Source: JAMHWD01 sp035911135 (GTDB taxonomy: Bacteria > Pseudomonadota > Alphaproteobacteria > Micavibrionales > Micavibrionaceae). From it: a stretch of DNA of 64,000 bases. The translations under genes and the position numbers were made by a program. Below, in pieces: positions 8,430-18,677 of this stretch. The stretch covers positions 62,001 through 126,000 of the forward strand of contig JAMHWD010000045.1 of the NCBI GenBank assembly GCA_035911135.1, read 5' to 3'. Every line of letters begins with the position of its first letter. The first letter of the stretch is position 1. Under the pieces are notes generated by a model. The model searched no databases and was not told the DNA's origin. It saw only the letters and a list, made by a program, of their open reading frames with translations.

Positions 8430-9203
8430 TTAATGAACCTGCGCCCAGATGCGGCGTTTCACGGTATACATGATCCCGGCAAAAACAGCCAGGAAGATGA
8501 TGACACGAATACCAATGCGCTTGCGGTCTTCCATATACGGATCAGCCGCCCATGTCAGGAACTGCACCACATCATGAGCGTATTGCTCAGTGGTCTGTGG
8601 AGTCCCATCTTCATAGGGGACGATATCATCCGATAACGGAGCCGCCATGGCGATAACGTGTCCGGGCATGTATTTGTTCCAGTTCTGGCCTGGCAGTAAT
8701 GTCGTGCCTTCCGGCGGCGCTTCATATCCGGTCAAAATGCCAAAAACATAATCCGGTCCATGATGGCGCGCCTTGGTGATCAGGGACAGGTCTGGCGGCA
8801 ATGCGCCGTTATTCGAAGCCTTGCCGGCATTGTCGTTCTTGTAGGGCGAGACGAAGCGGTCGCTGGGGCGGGCCGGGCGGTCAAACATCTCACCCTCATC
8901 ATCCGGGCCATCCGTGACGGAATATTCGGCGGCGATATTCTTGACCTGATCCTCGGTGTAACCCAAGGCCGTCAGGTTGCGGTAGTACAGATGCTTCATG
9001 CCATGGCAGGCCGAGCAGACCTGTTTATAGACCTTGAATCCGCGTTGCAGGGCCGCGCGATCATAGGTGCCTGTGATGCCGTTAAAGCTCCACTCCTGAT
9101 GGTGCGGGGCAGGGGCATCACCGGCGGCGTTTGCTGTGCCGGGCTGGGCCGTGAATGAGGCAGCCGCCACTAAAATTCCAAGGATCAAAGCTGTTTTTTT
9201 CAT
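8430..9203 (-). CDS. petC: cytochrome c1 of the bc1 complex
   Basis: The protein has 257 residues. A Sec signal peptide ends near ANAAG (residue 27). The haem c motif CSACH is at residues 63-67, and PGHVIAMAAPLSDD near residue 178 offers the axial methionine. A single membrane anchor (IGIRVIIFLAVFAGIMYTV) is at the C-terminus. It passes electrons from the Rieske cluster to soluble or membrane cytochrome c on the periplasmic side. It is the last gene of the minus-strand operon petA-petB-petC and begins about 30 bases after the petB stop. All catalytic features are present. Confidence 0.96.
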   Translation of the reverse strand: MKKTALILGILVAAASFTAQPGTANAAGDAPAPHHQEWSFNGITGTYDRAALQRGFKVYKQVCSACHGMKHLYYRNLTALGYTEDQVKNIAAEYSVTDGPDDEGEMFDRPARPSDRFVSPYKNDNAGKASNNGALPPDLSLITKARHHGPDYVFGILTGYEAPPEGTTLLPGQNWNKYMPGHVIAMAAPLSDDIVPYEDGTPQTTEQYAHDVVQFLTWAADPYMEDRKRIGIRVIIFLAVFAGIMYTVKRRIWAQVH

Positions 9204-9233
9204 TGTTTAAAAATGCCTGTCTTACCTGTTTTC

Positions 9234-10535
9234 TTATGCCGCTGCTGCGTGTGTCTTGTTCTTTTGCAATACCGCTTCATGGATGCTGGCCGGCAGCGCC
9301 ACGACTTTTTCCTTCACGCTGAGCACCGGAACGATGACCAGGAAGAACGCGTAGTAATAGACGGTGCAGAAAAAGCCCAGAATGCTCAGCGGGAGGCCAA
9401 AGAATGTGGCATCGGCCGGTTTTGCGCCGATATAGCCCAGCATCACGAAATCCACCACCAATATCAGGAAGAATGTCCGGAACAAAGGCCGGAAATTGGC
9501 GCTGCGCACCGGGTGACGGTCCAGCCATGGCAGGATCAGCCATACCGCCAGCGCACCGAACATGGCGATAACACCGCCCAGCTTGGCATCGATCAGGACG
9601 ATATCGGTAAAGGGGATGCCGATCGAGAATGTAATGGCGCGCAAAATCGCATAGAAAGGCAGGAAATACCATTCCGGAACAATGTGAGCGGGCGTAACCA
9701 GTGGATTGGCCGGGATATAGTTATCCGGGTGGCCCAGCGCGTCCGGCATGAAGAATACGAACATGCTGAAGATGATCAGGAATACCAGAAGGCCGAATGT
9801 GTCCTTGATGGTGTAATAGGGGTGGAAAGGAAGCGTGTCTTTTTCCGTCTTGGGCTCAACGCCTGTCGGGTTGTTCGATCCCGGCACATGCAGCGCCCAG
9901 ATATGCAGCACCACCACACCCAGAATAACGAAGGGCAGCAGGTAATGCAGCGCAAAGAAACGGTTCAGTGTCGGGTTATCGACCGAGAACCCGCCCCAGA
10001 GCCATGTCACGATAGGCTCGCCGATGAAAGGCAGGGCCGAGAACAGATTGGTAATAACCGTTGCGCCCCAATAGGACATCTGGCCCCATGGCAGAACGTA
10101 ACCGATAAAGGCCGTGGCCATCATCAGGATGAAAATGATAACGCCCAAAATCCACAGCAGCTCGCGCGGGGCCTTATAGGATCCGTAATACATGCCGCGG
10201 AAGATGTGGATATAGACGGCGATAAAGAAGAACGAGGCGCCGTTCATGTGGATATAGCGCAGCAGCCAGCCAAAATTCACATCGCGCATCACGCGCTCGA
10301 CGGAATCAAAGGCGTGGTGCGTGTGAGCCGTGTATTGCATGGCCAGAAAAATACCGGTCAGGATCATGGTCATCAGCATCACGCTGGCGATCGCGCCGAA
10401 ATTCCAGAAATAGTTAAAGTTCTTCGGCACCGGAAATACGCCGTATTCCTTGTTCATCAAGGTAAAGATCGGCATGCGGGAGTCGATCCACTCCACGACC
10501 GGGTTATCGAATTTTTCGCGTGTTCCGCTTCCCAT
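9234..10535 (-). CDS. petB: cytochrome b of the bc1 complex
   Basis: The protein has 433 residues with eight membrane helices. The quinol-oxidation motif PEWY appears in HIVPEWYFLPFYAILRAIT. The GYVLPWGQMSYWGATVITN segment and the His pairs that bind the two b haems are present. The length and the fused b6/subunit IV organisation are those of mitochondrial and alphaproteobacterial cytochrome b. It lies 16 bases after petA and 30 before petC. The complex oxidises quinol and translocates protons across the inner membrane. Confidence 0.98.
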   Translation of the reverse strand: MGSGTREKFDNPVVEWIDSRMPIFTLMNKEYGVFPVPKNFNYFWNFGAIASVMLMTMILTGIFLAMQYTAHTHHAFDSVERVMRDVNFGWLLRYIHMNGASFFFIAVYIHIFRGMYYGSYKAPRELLWILGVIIFILMMATAFIGYVLPWGQMSYWGATVITNLFSALPFIGEPIVTWLWGGFSVDNPTLNRFFALHYLLPFVILGVVVLHIWALHVPGSNNPTGVEPKTEKDTLPFHPYYTIKDTFGLLVFLIIFSMFVFFMPDALGHPDNYIPANPLVTPAHIVPEWYFLPFYAILRAITFSIGIPFTDIVLIDAKLGGVIAMFGALAVWLILPWLDRHPVRSANFRPLFRTFFLILVVDFVMLGYIGAKPADATFFGLPLSILGFFCTVYYYAFFLVIVPVLSVKEKVVALPASIHEAVLQKNKTHAAAA

Positions 10536-10551
10536 TTTATTCTATCTCCGC

Positions 10552-11100
10552 TTAACCGATTTTTACCCGTGTGTCCGTCATGAACTCATAGGGCGGAACG
10601 GTGAGGTTTTTAGGGGCCGGACCTTTGCGGATACGGCCTGATGTATCGTAATGCGATCCATGGCAGGGGCAGAACCAGCCGCCGAAATCGCCGCGTGCTT
10701 CCGTGGGCTTCTGGCCGACCGGAACGCAGCCCAGATGCGTGCAGATCCCGACCAGCACCAGCCACTCGGCCTTTTTCACGCGGTCCTTGTCCAGCTGCTT
10801 GTCAATAAGGGTGGATTCGTCCACCTGATCGGCGGCGGAAATTTCTTCCGGCGTGCGGTGACGGATGAAAACCGGCTTGCCGCGCCACATGATGGTGATC
10901 GACTGGCCAACGGCAATCGGGGCCAGATCGACCTCGGTCGTGGCCATGGCCATGGTGTCCTGCGCGGGGTTGAGCGAGTCGATGAAAGGCCAGGCGACCA
11001 CGCCCGCGCCCACCGCGCCAAAGGCGGCGGCCGTTAATTGCAGGAAATCGCGGCGGGTTTCGCCGTCTTTTTGCTCGTCAGTTGTATGTGCTGTTGCCAT
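10552..11100 (-). CDS. petA: Rieske iron-sulfur subunit of the bc1 complex
   Basis: The protein has 182 residues. The twin-arginine motif RRDFLQ (residues 16-21) is followed by one hydrophobic helix that serves as signal-anchor, which fits Tat export of a folded Fe-S protein. Cluster ligands are in CTHLGC (Cys120, His122) and CPCH (Cys144, His147), and the disulfide cysteines are Cys125 and Cys146. It is the first gene of the operon. Its start faces trmL across a divergent spacer of about 150 bases. Confidence 0.97.
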   Translation of the reverse strand: MATAHTTDEQKDGETRRDFLQLTAAAFGAVGAGVVAWPFIDSLNPAQDTMAMATTEVDLAPIAVGQSITIMWRGKPVFIRHRTPEEISAADQVDESTLIDKQLDKDRVKKAEWLVLVGICTHLGCVPVGQKPTEARGDFGGWFCPCHGSHYDTSGRIRKGPAPKNLTVPPYEFMTDTRVKIG

Positions 11101-11248
11101 GATGAAACTTAATGATTTTGTATTTTTCGTTGTGACCGATTTAAAGAATTCTCATTCTGCAATCAAGCGCTAATCTTGTAAATTGCTAAAAATCAATCTA
11201 TTGGGGATAAGCCCATGTTTAAATATTATTACGTCAACTGATGTGCTT

Positions 11249-11719
11249 ATGACGACAGATATTCCATCATTATCGCTGGCGCTGTATCAGCCTGATATCC
11301 CGCAAAATGTCGGGGCGGCAATCAGGCTCTGCGCCTGTATCGGGGCCGGGCTGGAGGTGATCGAGCCCTGCGGCTTTCCATGGGATGAGCGCAAGATCGA
11401 GGCCGCGGCCCTTGATTACCGCGCTGCGGCGGCCCTGACACGCCATGCGAGCTGGGAGAAATTTCTGATCGCCAAGGGGGAGCGGCGGATTGTGCTGATG
11501 ACCACCAAGGCCGCGTGGTCATACACGGATTTCGTATTTGCGCCGGGCGATATACTGATGGCCGGGCGCGAGAGTGCCGGGGTTCCCGATTTCGTGCATG
11601 AGGCCGCCCATGGTCGGATCATGATCCCGATGCGCCCCGGTTTGCGCTCCTTGAATGTCGTGACGGCCAGCGCGATGATTTTAGGTGAGGCGTTGCGGCA
11701 GGTTAATTTTGTAGAATAA
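11249..11719 (+). CDS. trmL: tRNA (cytidine(34)-2'-O)-methyltransferase
   Basis: SPOUT-class methyltransferase that modifies the wobble ribose of certain tRNA-Leu. Family marks are LYQPDIPQNVGAAIRLCA at the N-terminus, GRESAGVPD in the middle and IPMRPGLRSLNV in the C-terminal knot. I use ATG 11249, which gives 156 residues, the normal family length. An in-frame ATG at 11183 would add 22 residues without similarity. Both the spacing to petA and the opposite orientation imply its own promoter in 11101-11248. No strong ribosome-binding site is visible. Confidence 0.9.
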   Translation: MTTDIPSLSLALYQPDIPQNVGAAIRLCACIGAGLEVIEPCGFPWDERKIEAAALDYRAAAALTRHASWEKFLIAKGERRIVLMTTKAAWSYTDFVFAPGDILMAGRESAGVPDFVHEAAHGRIMIPMRPGLRSLNVVTASAMILGEALRQVNFVE

Positions 11720-11851
11720 AGGCTTGCATTTTTAGGTATTTTTTCCCATTATCTGAGGGTGATAACCGGGCATAAGGCGCGTAAAAAAGTGCAAAAAGCG
11801 GATAACGAACTGAGTAACTCTAAAAGACCAATAAAATCATAAGGATATCAG

Positions 11852-12769
11852 GTGAAATTGATGCCTCAACCTAAAAATCAGCCTTCATCATTTGAAGAAA
11901 ATAAACAGCAAGCCAGCCAGTGGTTCCGGGATTTGCGGGACCGGATCTGTGCGGCTTTCGAAGAGCTGGAGGACAGGCTGCAATCGGGGCCGCATGCGGA
12001 TATGGCGGCGGGGCGCTTCGAGCGCACCCCCTGGAGCCGCCCTTACAGCGATGCCCCCAATGAATCAGGCAGTATCCTGAATGGCGGCGGGGAAATATCC
12101 CTGATGCGCGGGCGTGTGTTTGAAAAGGTCGGGGTGAATATCTCGGCAGTGCATGGCACGTTCTCCGAACTTTTCCGCAAGCAGATTCCGGGCGCGGAGG
12201 AAAATGGCGGGCAATACTGGGCCTCTGGTATTTCGCTGGTGGCGCATATGCGCTCCCCGCTGGTGCCGGCGGTGCATATGAATACGCGCATGATTGTGAC
12301 ATCCAAGGGGTGGTTTGGCGGCGGCGGTGATCTTAATCCGATTTTTGAAGATGCTGAAGATACCGCTTTGTTTCATAAGGCATTCAAGGAATGCTGTGAC
12401 CGTCATAATCCGGATTACTATCCCAAGTTCAAGCAATGGTGCGATGAGTATTTCTTTATTCCGCACCGGAACAAGGCGCGCGGCGTGGGCGGGATATTCT
12501 ATGATTACCTCGATAGCGGAAACTGGGAGGCGGATTTTGCCTTCACGCGCGATGTGGGGGAGGCGTTTCTGGATGTTTATCCACAGCTTGTGGATAAATC
12601 CATGCGCAAGCCATGGAGCGCGGATCAGCGCGAGGAGCAGCTCATCAAGCGCGGTCATTATGCCGAATATAATCTGGTTTATGACCGGGGCACGCAGTTT
12701 GGCCTGAAAACGGGCGGGAATACCGATGCGATTTTGATGTCGCTGCCGCCTGAGGCAAAATGGCCTTAA
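11852..12769 (+). CDS. hemF: oxygen-dependent coproporphyrinogen III oxidase
   Basis: Converts coproporphyrinogen III to protoporphyrinogen IX with molecular oxygen, a late step of haem synthesis. The 305-residue protein carries the family segments MRGRVFEKVGVN, GGGDLNPIF and KARGVGGIFYDYL, and ends with RGTQFGLKTGGNTDAILMSLPP. GTG 11852 is six bases after AGGA (11842-11845) and is preferred over ATG 11861. The gene is monocistronic, with about 130 bases of spacer upstream and 190 downstream. The presence of HemF fits the respiratory bc1 operon nearby. Confidence 0.97.
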   Translation: MKLMPQPKNQPSSFEENKQQASQWFRDLRDRICAAFEELEDRLQSGPHADMAAGRFERTPWSRPYSDAPNESGSILNGGGEISLMRGRVFEKVGVNISAVHGTFSELFRKQIPGAEENGGQYWASGISLVAHMRSPLVPAVHMNTRMIVTSKGWFGGGGDLNPIFEDAEDTALFHKAFKECCDRHNPDYYPKFKQWCDEYFFIPHRNKARGVGGIFYDYLDSGNWEADFAFTRDVGEAFLDVYPQLVDKSMRKPWSADQREEQLIKRGHYAEYNLVYDRGTQFGLKTGGNTDAILMSLPPEAKWP

Positions 12770-12957
12770 GTTGCTGATTTCGCGTTATAGTTTTATAAAA
12801 TTTTTATTTTCATAATGCATGTGTTACAATCTCGCGCAAGAATAAACTGTTTTTTAAAGCTTGGTTTGTAATATCCTATACAGGTTGAGGATTTTTCAAT
12901 TCCAACGCAGCCATAAAAATAAAGACGGAACAACCGTACAATCATCGGGAGAGAACC

Positions 12958-13515
12958 ATGAGGGACGCTTTGAAACTCTTATTGCCATTGGCCGGCATGA
13001 TTACGCTGGGCGCCTGCGCGAGCACATCAGCGCAGCCGGGCTTTGCCCCCAAGCCGCCATCCCATTATCCCGCTGCCTTCCGCACATCCGAACGCCATCC
13101 GATTACAACTTTTACACACGCGAATATGCCGCGTCTGGCCTCGCTGGAAAATTATTCGGCCATTGAACCTTCTGCCGGTACTGCCGCCGATGATATCGCC
13201 AATATCGAACCCGAAGCCGGTCCGGGCGCGGGTAATAACCTGATCCCGGAAGATGGCCGCGAAATTCAGGCCGAGGCGCTGGGCGCGCGGGGCTGCGGTC
13301 AGGCTGTGACGTTTAACAAGGGCGCTTTGGTGGCCTATCAGTGGGATCAAAGCCGGCTGGGCCTTGATACTGACAGCCTTGCCTTTGGCAATGAGGACCG
13401 CGAAGGCGAGCAGTTCAAGCTCTCCTACCGTTTGAACCTGCACAAGCCCAAGGCCGCGCCGGGGCGCATCTGCCAGAAATCCGCCGGGCAGTGGCAGGGA
13501 CTTCTGACGGAATAA
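12958..13515 (+). CDS. predicted lipoprotein of unknown function
   Basis: The protein has 185 residues. A signal sequence with the lipobox LGAC places the lipid-bearing cysteine at residue 20, so the mature protein should be anchored in the envelope. The remainder is rich in Ala, Pro and Glu with no recognised domain. Two cysteines near residues 119 and 174 could form a disulfide. GGGAGAG just before ATG 12958 is a good ribosome-binding site. It is followed by another small lipoprotein gene on the same strand. Confidence 0.75.
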   Translation: MRDALKLLLPLAGMITLGACASTSAQPGFAPKPPSHYPAAFRTSERHPITTFTHANMPRLASLENYSAIEPSAGTAADDIANIEPEAGPGAGNNLIPEDGREIQAEALGARGCGQAVTFNKGALVAYQWDQSRLGLDTDSLAFGNEDREGEQFKLSYRLNLHKPKAAPGRICQKSAGQWQGLLTE

Positions 13516-13682
13516 TCCACAGCTTATCCACAAGACATGACGCCGGCGGCCTTGTTGCTTCCGGCGCTTTGCGTTAAAGTGATTCTGTCGATTGCATTTT
13601 CTTTGCGGTCACAGATTTCTGGCGCACCGCCACATGCTTTTCTTTTTTGTTCTTTTGTTTCTTATCGGGGAGACCTGCCGCC

Positions 13683-13934
13683 ATGAAAATTCGCCACGCC
13701 TTGTTGATTGCGCCTGTTCTTCTTGCCGGCTGCGATGGATATGTCGCCCAGTTGACCAACACGCATTTCCCCTATGGCAATGAACGCACCGCCGGCAGCG
13801 GCGTTGTTTATGTTCTGGCGAAAATGATGCCGGAGAAAAAAGACCTGCAGCTTCAATCCGTCAAGCGTGACATGGCCCCCGCGCCGATCACTGCCGCGCC
13901 GGAATCCATGGTCAGTGATAAAGCCAAGAAGTAG
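13683..13934 (+). CDS. small predicted lipoprotein
   Basis: The protein has 83 residues. The signal peptide MKIRHALLIAPVLLAGC has the lipobox LAGC, with the modified cysteine at residue 17. The mature part is short, with an Ala/Pro-rich C-terminal half, and no family is recognised. I use ATG 13683, with GGGGAG (13667-13672) as ribosome-binding site. An upstream ATG at 13647 in the same frame would add a hydrophobic stretch before the true signal peptide and is unlikely. Confidence 0.65.
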   Translation: MKIRHALLIAPVLLAGCDGYVAQLTNTHFPYGNERTAGSGVVYVLAKMMPEKKDLQLQSVKRDMAPAPITAAPESMVSDKAKK

Positions 13935-13935
13935 T

Positions 13936-13960
13936 GCGATTTATAATCGCCTAAAATTTT
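13936..13960 (+). terminator. weak intrinsic terminator
   Basis: Arms GCGATT (13936-13941) and AATCGC (13945-13950) with a three-base loop begin just after the lipoprotein stop and are followed by CTAAAATTTT. The stem is short, so termination may be partial. Confidence 0.4.
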
Positions 13961-14207
13961 ATCCAATTTTGATTTTCGTTTAAGCAGAATTCGAAACGAT
14001 AATTCTAGGCCAATCCCCTAATATAATTTAATATAATAATATTGGGTGTGGTTGTTGGCCTGCATTCGCCGTGATTGAAAAATCAGGCGAAAATCATGAT
14101 GAAAACACATGATCATGATGGAAGGACGGTAAGCGCATAAGTCGCGATCCGTCATCCGATAAGACCTGCTTTCCACTAAAACTAAATAAACACGAGAGAA
14201 GAACACC
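13961..14207. other. AT-rich non-coding leader region
   Basis: I see no gene here. The stretch around 14020-14042 is almost pure A and T. Two copies of the self-complementary ATCATGAT (14093-14100 and 14112-14119) lie 19 bases apart, with ACACATGATCATG (14105-14117) overlapping the second. A close relative of the latter forms a perfect palindrome at 36958-36971. The region probably holds the promoter and operator of the coiled-coil gene downstream. Confidence 0.4.
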
Positions 14208-14261
14208 ATGGGCCGCCTTTTACCCATTTCAGGCGGCTTTCCATGGGGGTTGAAAGGGTAA
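14208..14261 (+). CDS. possible 17-codon leader reading frame with internal hairpin
   Basis: ATG 14208 follows GAGAGAAGAA and opens a 17-codon frame ending in TAA at 14259-14261, seven bases before the ATG of the coiled-coil gene. Within it GCCGCC (14212-14217) and GGCGGC pair around a 14-base loop, and an ATGG/CCAT pair lies outside. The GAAAGGG that serves as ribosome-binding site for the next gene lies inside the last codons. This layout would suit translational coupling or attenuation. No homologue is known to me, and it may be chance. Confidence 0.3.
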   Translation: MGRLLPISGGFPWGLKG

Positions 14262-14268
14262 AGTAGTC

Positions 14269-14928
14269 ATGACACTGGAAGTAGAAACCGTAATTGCCGT
14301 TTCGCTGATGATGGCCGTTTTTTCGGCTGTTGCGGCAATCGGCACGAGCCTCGTCCTGGGCGCAGGATTTGAACGATTGCGTAATGGATTTGAGGTTATT
14401 CGCAAACAGACCGGATTTTTCAGCGATGCCATTTATAAGCTGGAGCAAAAGGTCGAATATGTCGATAAGCAGGCCGCAAGGTTCGGCGAGTCGATGAACC
14501 AGCTGGATGTAAAAGTCCAGAATGTCGGCGAGCAGGCCAATCTGTTTTCCGAATCCATGGTCAAGCTTGAGAAGAAAGTGGAGATCGTCGATAAGCAGAC
14601 CGGATTCTTCAGCGATGCGCTGCACCGTCTGGAGCAAAAGGTCGAGACGACCAATGCTTTGGAGCAGGCCGTGGCCGAGAAAATGGAGCATTACGGCGAT
14701 ACCAGCCTGATCAGTACCGCCAAAACCGATGCGCTTGTCGCCCATGCCGAAGATCTGTTAACGCAGGTGGCTAGCATAGCAGGCGAGATCCATCAGCAGA
14801 AATTGCTGGGATCTTCCCCGGCGCAGACTTTGAGCATCGGCAATACTGACTTGAAGATGCCGTCGAACCTGACGCATTTCATCCATTCATCGCCGCAAGG
14901 CGAGAACGGAGAAATCCGGTTCCATTAA
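14269..14928 (+). CDS. membrane-anchored coiled-coil protein with 21-residue repeats
   Basis: The protein has 219 residues. One N-terminal membrane helix (about residues 5-28) is followed by a long heptad region. Three units of exactly 21 residues, each three heptads, begin LEQKVEYVDKQ, LDVKVQNVGEQ and LEKKVEIVDKQ (about residues 62-125). A partial unit lies before them (KQTGFFSDAIYK) and one after (LEQKVETTN). The pattern x-LE-KVE-VDKQ-G-FS-S implies internal duplication. The C-terminal 60 residues look less ordered. GAAAGGG lies 10 bases before ATG 14269. The function is unknown; the architecture is that of an envelope spacer or scaffold. Confidence 0.75.
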   Translation: MTLEVETVIAVSLMMAVFSAVAAIGTSLVLGAGFERLRNGFEVIRKQTGFFSDAIYKLEQKVEYVDKQAARFGESMNQLDVKVQNVGEQANLFSESMVKLEKKVEIVDKQTGFFSDALHRLEQKVETTNALEQAVAEKMEHYGDTSLISTAKTDALVAHAEDLLTQVASIAGEIHQQKLLGSSPAQTLSIGNTDLKMPSNLTHFIHSSPQGENGEIRFH

Positions 14929-14960
14929 CCGTAGAGGCAGCTTCAAGCCTTCAGTATAAG

Positions 14961-14998
14961 ACCCCGGCCCGCTTCCCCGCGTATGGCCGGGGTTTTTT
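14961..14998 (+). terminator. intrinsic terminator
   Basis: ACCCCGGCC (14961-14969) pairs with GGCCGGGGT (14985-14993) and is followed by a run of T to 14998. It ends the coiled-coil gene transcript and separates it from the dehydrogenase gene. Confidence 0.85.
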
Positions 14999-15073
14999 AT
15001 GCCCGCCTTGCGCCTTGCCAAGGGACGTGTACAATCATCCCATAAAAAAATCAGATGATAAAAGGGATGATCC

Positions 15074-16594
<1,521 letters not shown>

Positions 16595-16620
16595 GGGCGT
16601 TTGTTTAGGAAAAAGAAAAA

Positions 16621-17925
16621 ATGCACGACATAAAATTCATCCGCGAAAATCCCAAGGCTTTTGACGAGGCGATGGCGCGGCGCAAGCTGCCCGCGCAATC
16701 GGGTGAAATTCTGGCCATTGATGAAAAGCGCCGGGCACTTCAGACGCGCTTGCAGGAGATGCAGGCCGCGCGGAATGAGAAATCCAAACAGGTCGGCGAG
16801 ATCAAGCGCACCGGCGGCAATGCCGATGCCGTGATGGCCGAGGTTGCTGCGATGAAAGACCAGATGGCGGCGCTTGAAGGGGATGACCGTCTGATTGCCG
16901 ATCAACTGTATAACCGTCTGGCGGTGTTGCCCAATATGTTAGGGCCGGAAGTCGTTGATGGCGCGGATGAGAACGACAACAAAGAAATGCGTAAATGGGG
17001 CAGCCCTCGCAATGATAAAACACCGGAGCATTTTGAAATCGGTCAGGCCCTTGGCATGATGGATGCTGAAACCGCCGCCAAGATGTCGGGCTCGCGCTTT
17101 ACAATTTTATCGGGCGGCCTGGCGCGGATGGAGCGCGCGCTGGCGCAGCTTTTCCTTGATATGCATACGCAGGATCATGGCTATACGGAAGTCTCTCCGC
17201 CGCTGATCGTGCGGGATAATGCGCTGTTCGGGACGGGCCAGCTCCCGAAATTTGCCGAGGATCTGTTCCGCATTCCGGAAGTCTCAAACGTACTTGAGAC
17301 CGAAGTGACATCCTCGCGCTGGCTGATCCCGACTTCTGAGGTTTCGCTCACCAATATCGTGGCGGAGAGCATCGTGGATGAGGAAACACTGCCAAGGCGC
17401 TATACGGCCTTTACGCCGTGTTTCCGGTCCGAGGCAGGCGCGGCGGGCAAGGATACGCGCGGCATGATCCGCCAGCACCAGTTCTACAAGGTGGAGATGG
17501 TCTCGATCACCACCCCCGAAACGTCTGAGGCCGAGCATGAGCGCATGACCGAATGCGCGGAGAAGGTCCTGCAGAAACTGAACCTGCCTTACCGTACGCT
17601 GATGCTGTGTTCGGGGGATACGGGCTTTGGATCGCGCAAGACCTATGACATTGAGGTCTGGCTGCCGGGGCAGGGGCGATACCGCGAGATTTCCAGCTGC
17701 TCGAATTGCGGCGACTTTCAGGCGCGGCGCATGAACGCCCGCACGAAATCCAAGGCTGACAAGGCCACGCGTTTTGTGCATACACTAAATGGCTCCGGCG
17801 TTGCCGTGGGCCGCGCGCTGATCGCCGTGATGGAAAATTACTACGACCCCGCCACTGGCGGCATTACCGTCCCCGAGGCGCTGAAGCCTTATATGGGCGG
17901 ATTAGAGAAGATCACCAAGCCATAA
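16621..17925 (+). CDS. serS: seryl-tRNA synthetase
   Basis: Charges tRNA-Ser. The 434-residue class II enzyme begins MHDIKFIRENPKAFDEAMARR and has the long N-terminal coiled-coil arm (residues 30-105). Motif 2 lies in YTAFTPCFRSEAGAAGKDTRGMIRQHQF, and motif 3 lies in LNGSGVAVGRALIAVMENY. The length is normal. It starts 27 bases after the dehydrogenase stop. In many alphaproteobacteria serS is followed by surE and then pcm; here pcm comes directly and surE is missing from this place. Confidence 0.98.
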   Translation: MHDIKFIRENPKAFDEAMARRKLPAQSGEILAIDEKRRALQTRLQEMQAARNEKSKQVGEIKRTGGNADAVMAEVAAMKDQMAALEGDDRLIADQLYNRLAVLPNMLGPEVVDGADENDNKEMRKWGSPRNDKTPEHFEIGQALGMMDAETAAKMSGSRFTILSGGLARMERALAQLFLDMHTQDHGYTEVSPPLIVRDNALFGTGQLPKFAEDLFRIPEVSNVLETEVTSSRWLIPTSEVSLTNIVAESIVDEETLPRRYTAFTPCFRSEAGAAGKDTRGMIRQHQFYKVEMVSITTPETSEAEHERMTECAEKVLQKLNLPYRTLMLCSGDTGFGSRKTYDIEVWLPGQGRYREISSCSNCGDFQARRMNARTKSKADKATRFVHTLNGSGVAVGRALIAVMENYYDPATGGITVPEALKPYMGGLEKITKP

Positions 17926-18014
17926 AGCTTTCTTCTTTACGTCAACTTGGAAATAGATTCTAATAGGGGGGTAGGCATTCGCCTTTTTCGCTCCTTCAGA
18001 CGTTAGTTCCCATT

Positions 18015-18677
18015 ATGAATACGCAAGATATCAACAAGCGCATCCGGTTGATCATGGCCCTTCGCACGAAGGGCATTACGGATATGAATGTGCTGGGCGC
18101 GATGGAGCGCATCCCGCGCGAGGATTTCGTGCCGGGTGCCGTTCAGGATCAGGCCTGGGACGATATGGCGCTGCCCATTGGCCGCGGTCAGACGATCAGC
18201 CAGCCTTATGTTGTGGCGGCGATGACTCAGGCGCTGAAAATCAAGGATACGGACAAGATATTGGAAGTCGGCACAGGCTGCGGTTATCAATGCGCGATAC
18301 TGGCCAAATTATGTCGCCGGGTTTACACGGTCGAGCGTTACAAAAGCCTGCTCTCGCAGGCTGAGCGGCGACTGGAGGATTTACGCATCCGCAATGTCAC
18401 CGCGATTGCTGGGGATGGTATGCTGGGCTGGCCCGCCCAAGCCCCATTTGACAAGATTATCGTGACCGCCGCCGCGCGGAATGAACCGCCCCAAGCTCTG
18501 CAGGATCAGCTTAAAACCGGCGGGCTGATGGTTATTCCTGTCGATATTGGCGGCGATCAGATATTGCGTCTTTACATGAAAGATGAAAGCGGTGTTTGCC
18601 TGTTCCGCGATTTGATGCCGGTGCGCTTCGTGCCGCTGCTGCCGCATGTCGCCACCGAGGAGTATGCAATGGCATGA
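18015..18677 (+). CDS. pcm: protein-L-isoaspartate O-methyltransferase
   Basis: SAM-dependent repair enzyme that methylates isoaspartyl residues in damaged proteins. The 220-residue protein has motif I as EVGTGCGYQ (about residues 81-89), and the substrate-loop segment ALPIGRGQTISQPYVVA upstream of it. The stop codon overlaps the start of the NlpD-like gene as ATGA at 18674-18677, so the two are translationally coupled, an arrangement that also occurs for pcm and nlpD in enterobacteria. Confidence 0.93.
   Translation: MNTQDINKRIRLIMALRTKGITDMNVLGAMERIPREDFVPGAVQDQAWDDMALPIGRGQTISQPYVVAAMTQALKIKDTDKILEVGTGCGYQCAILAKLCRRVYTVERYKSLLSQAERRLEDLRIRNVTAIAGDGMLGWPAQAPFDKIIVTAAARNEPPQALQDQLKTGGLMVIPVDIGGDQILRLYMKDESGVCLFRDLMPVRFVPLLPHVATEEYAMA

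Noticed and set aside
9213..10583. 456-codon plus-strand frame opposite petB
   Set aside because: The His/Gln/Arg-rich composition is the complement of a hydrophobic membrane protein gene; not a real product.
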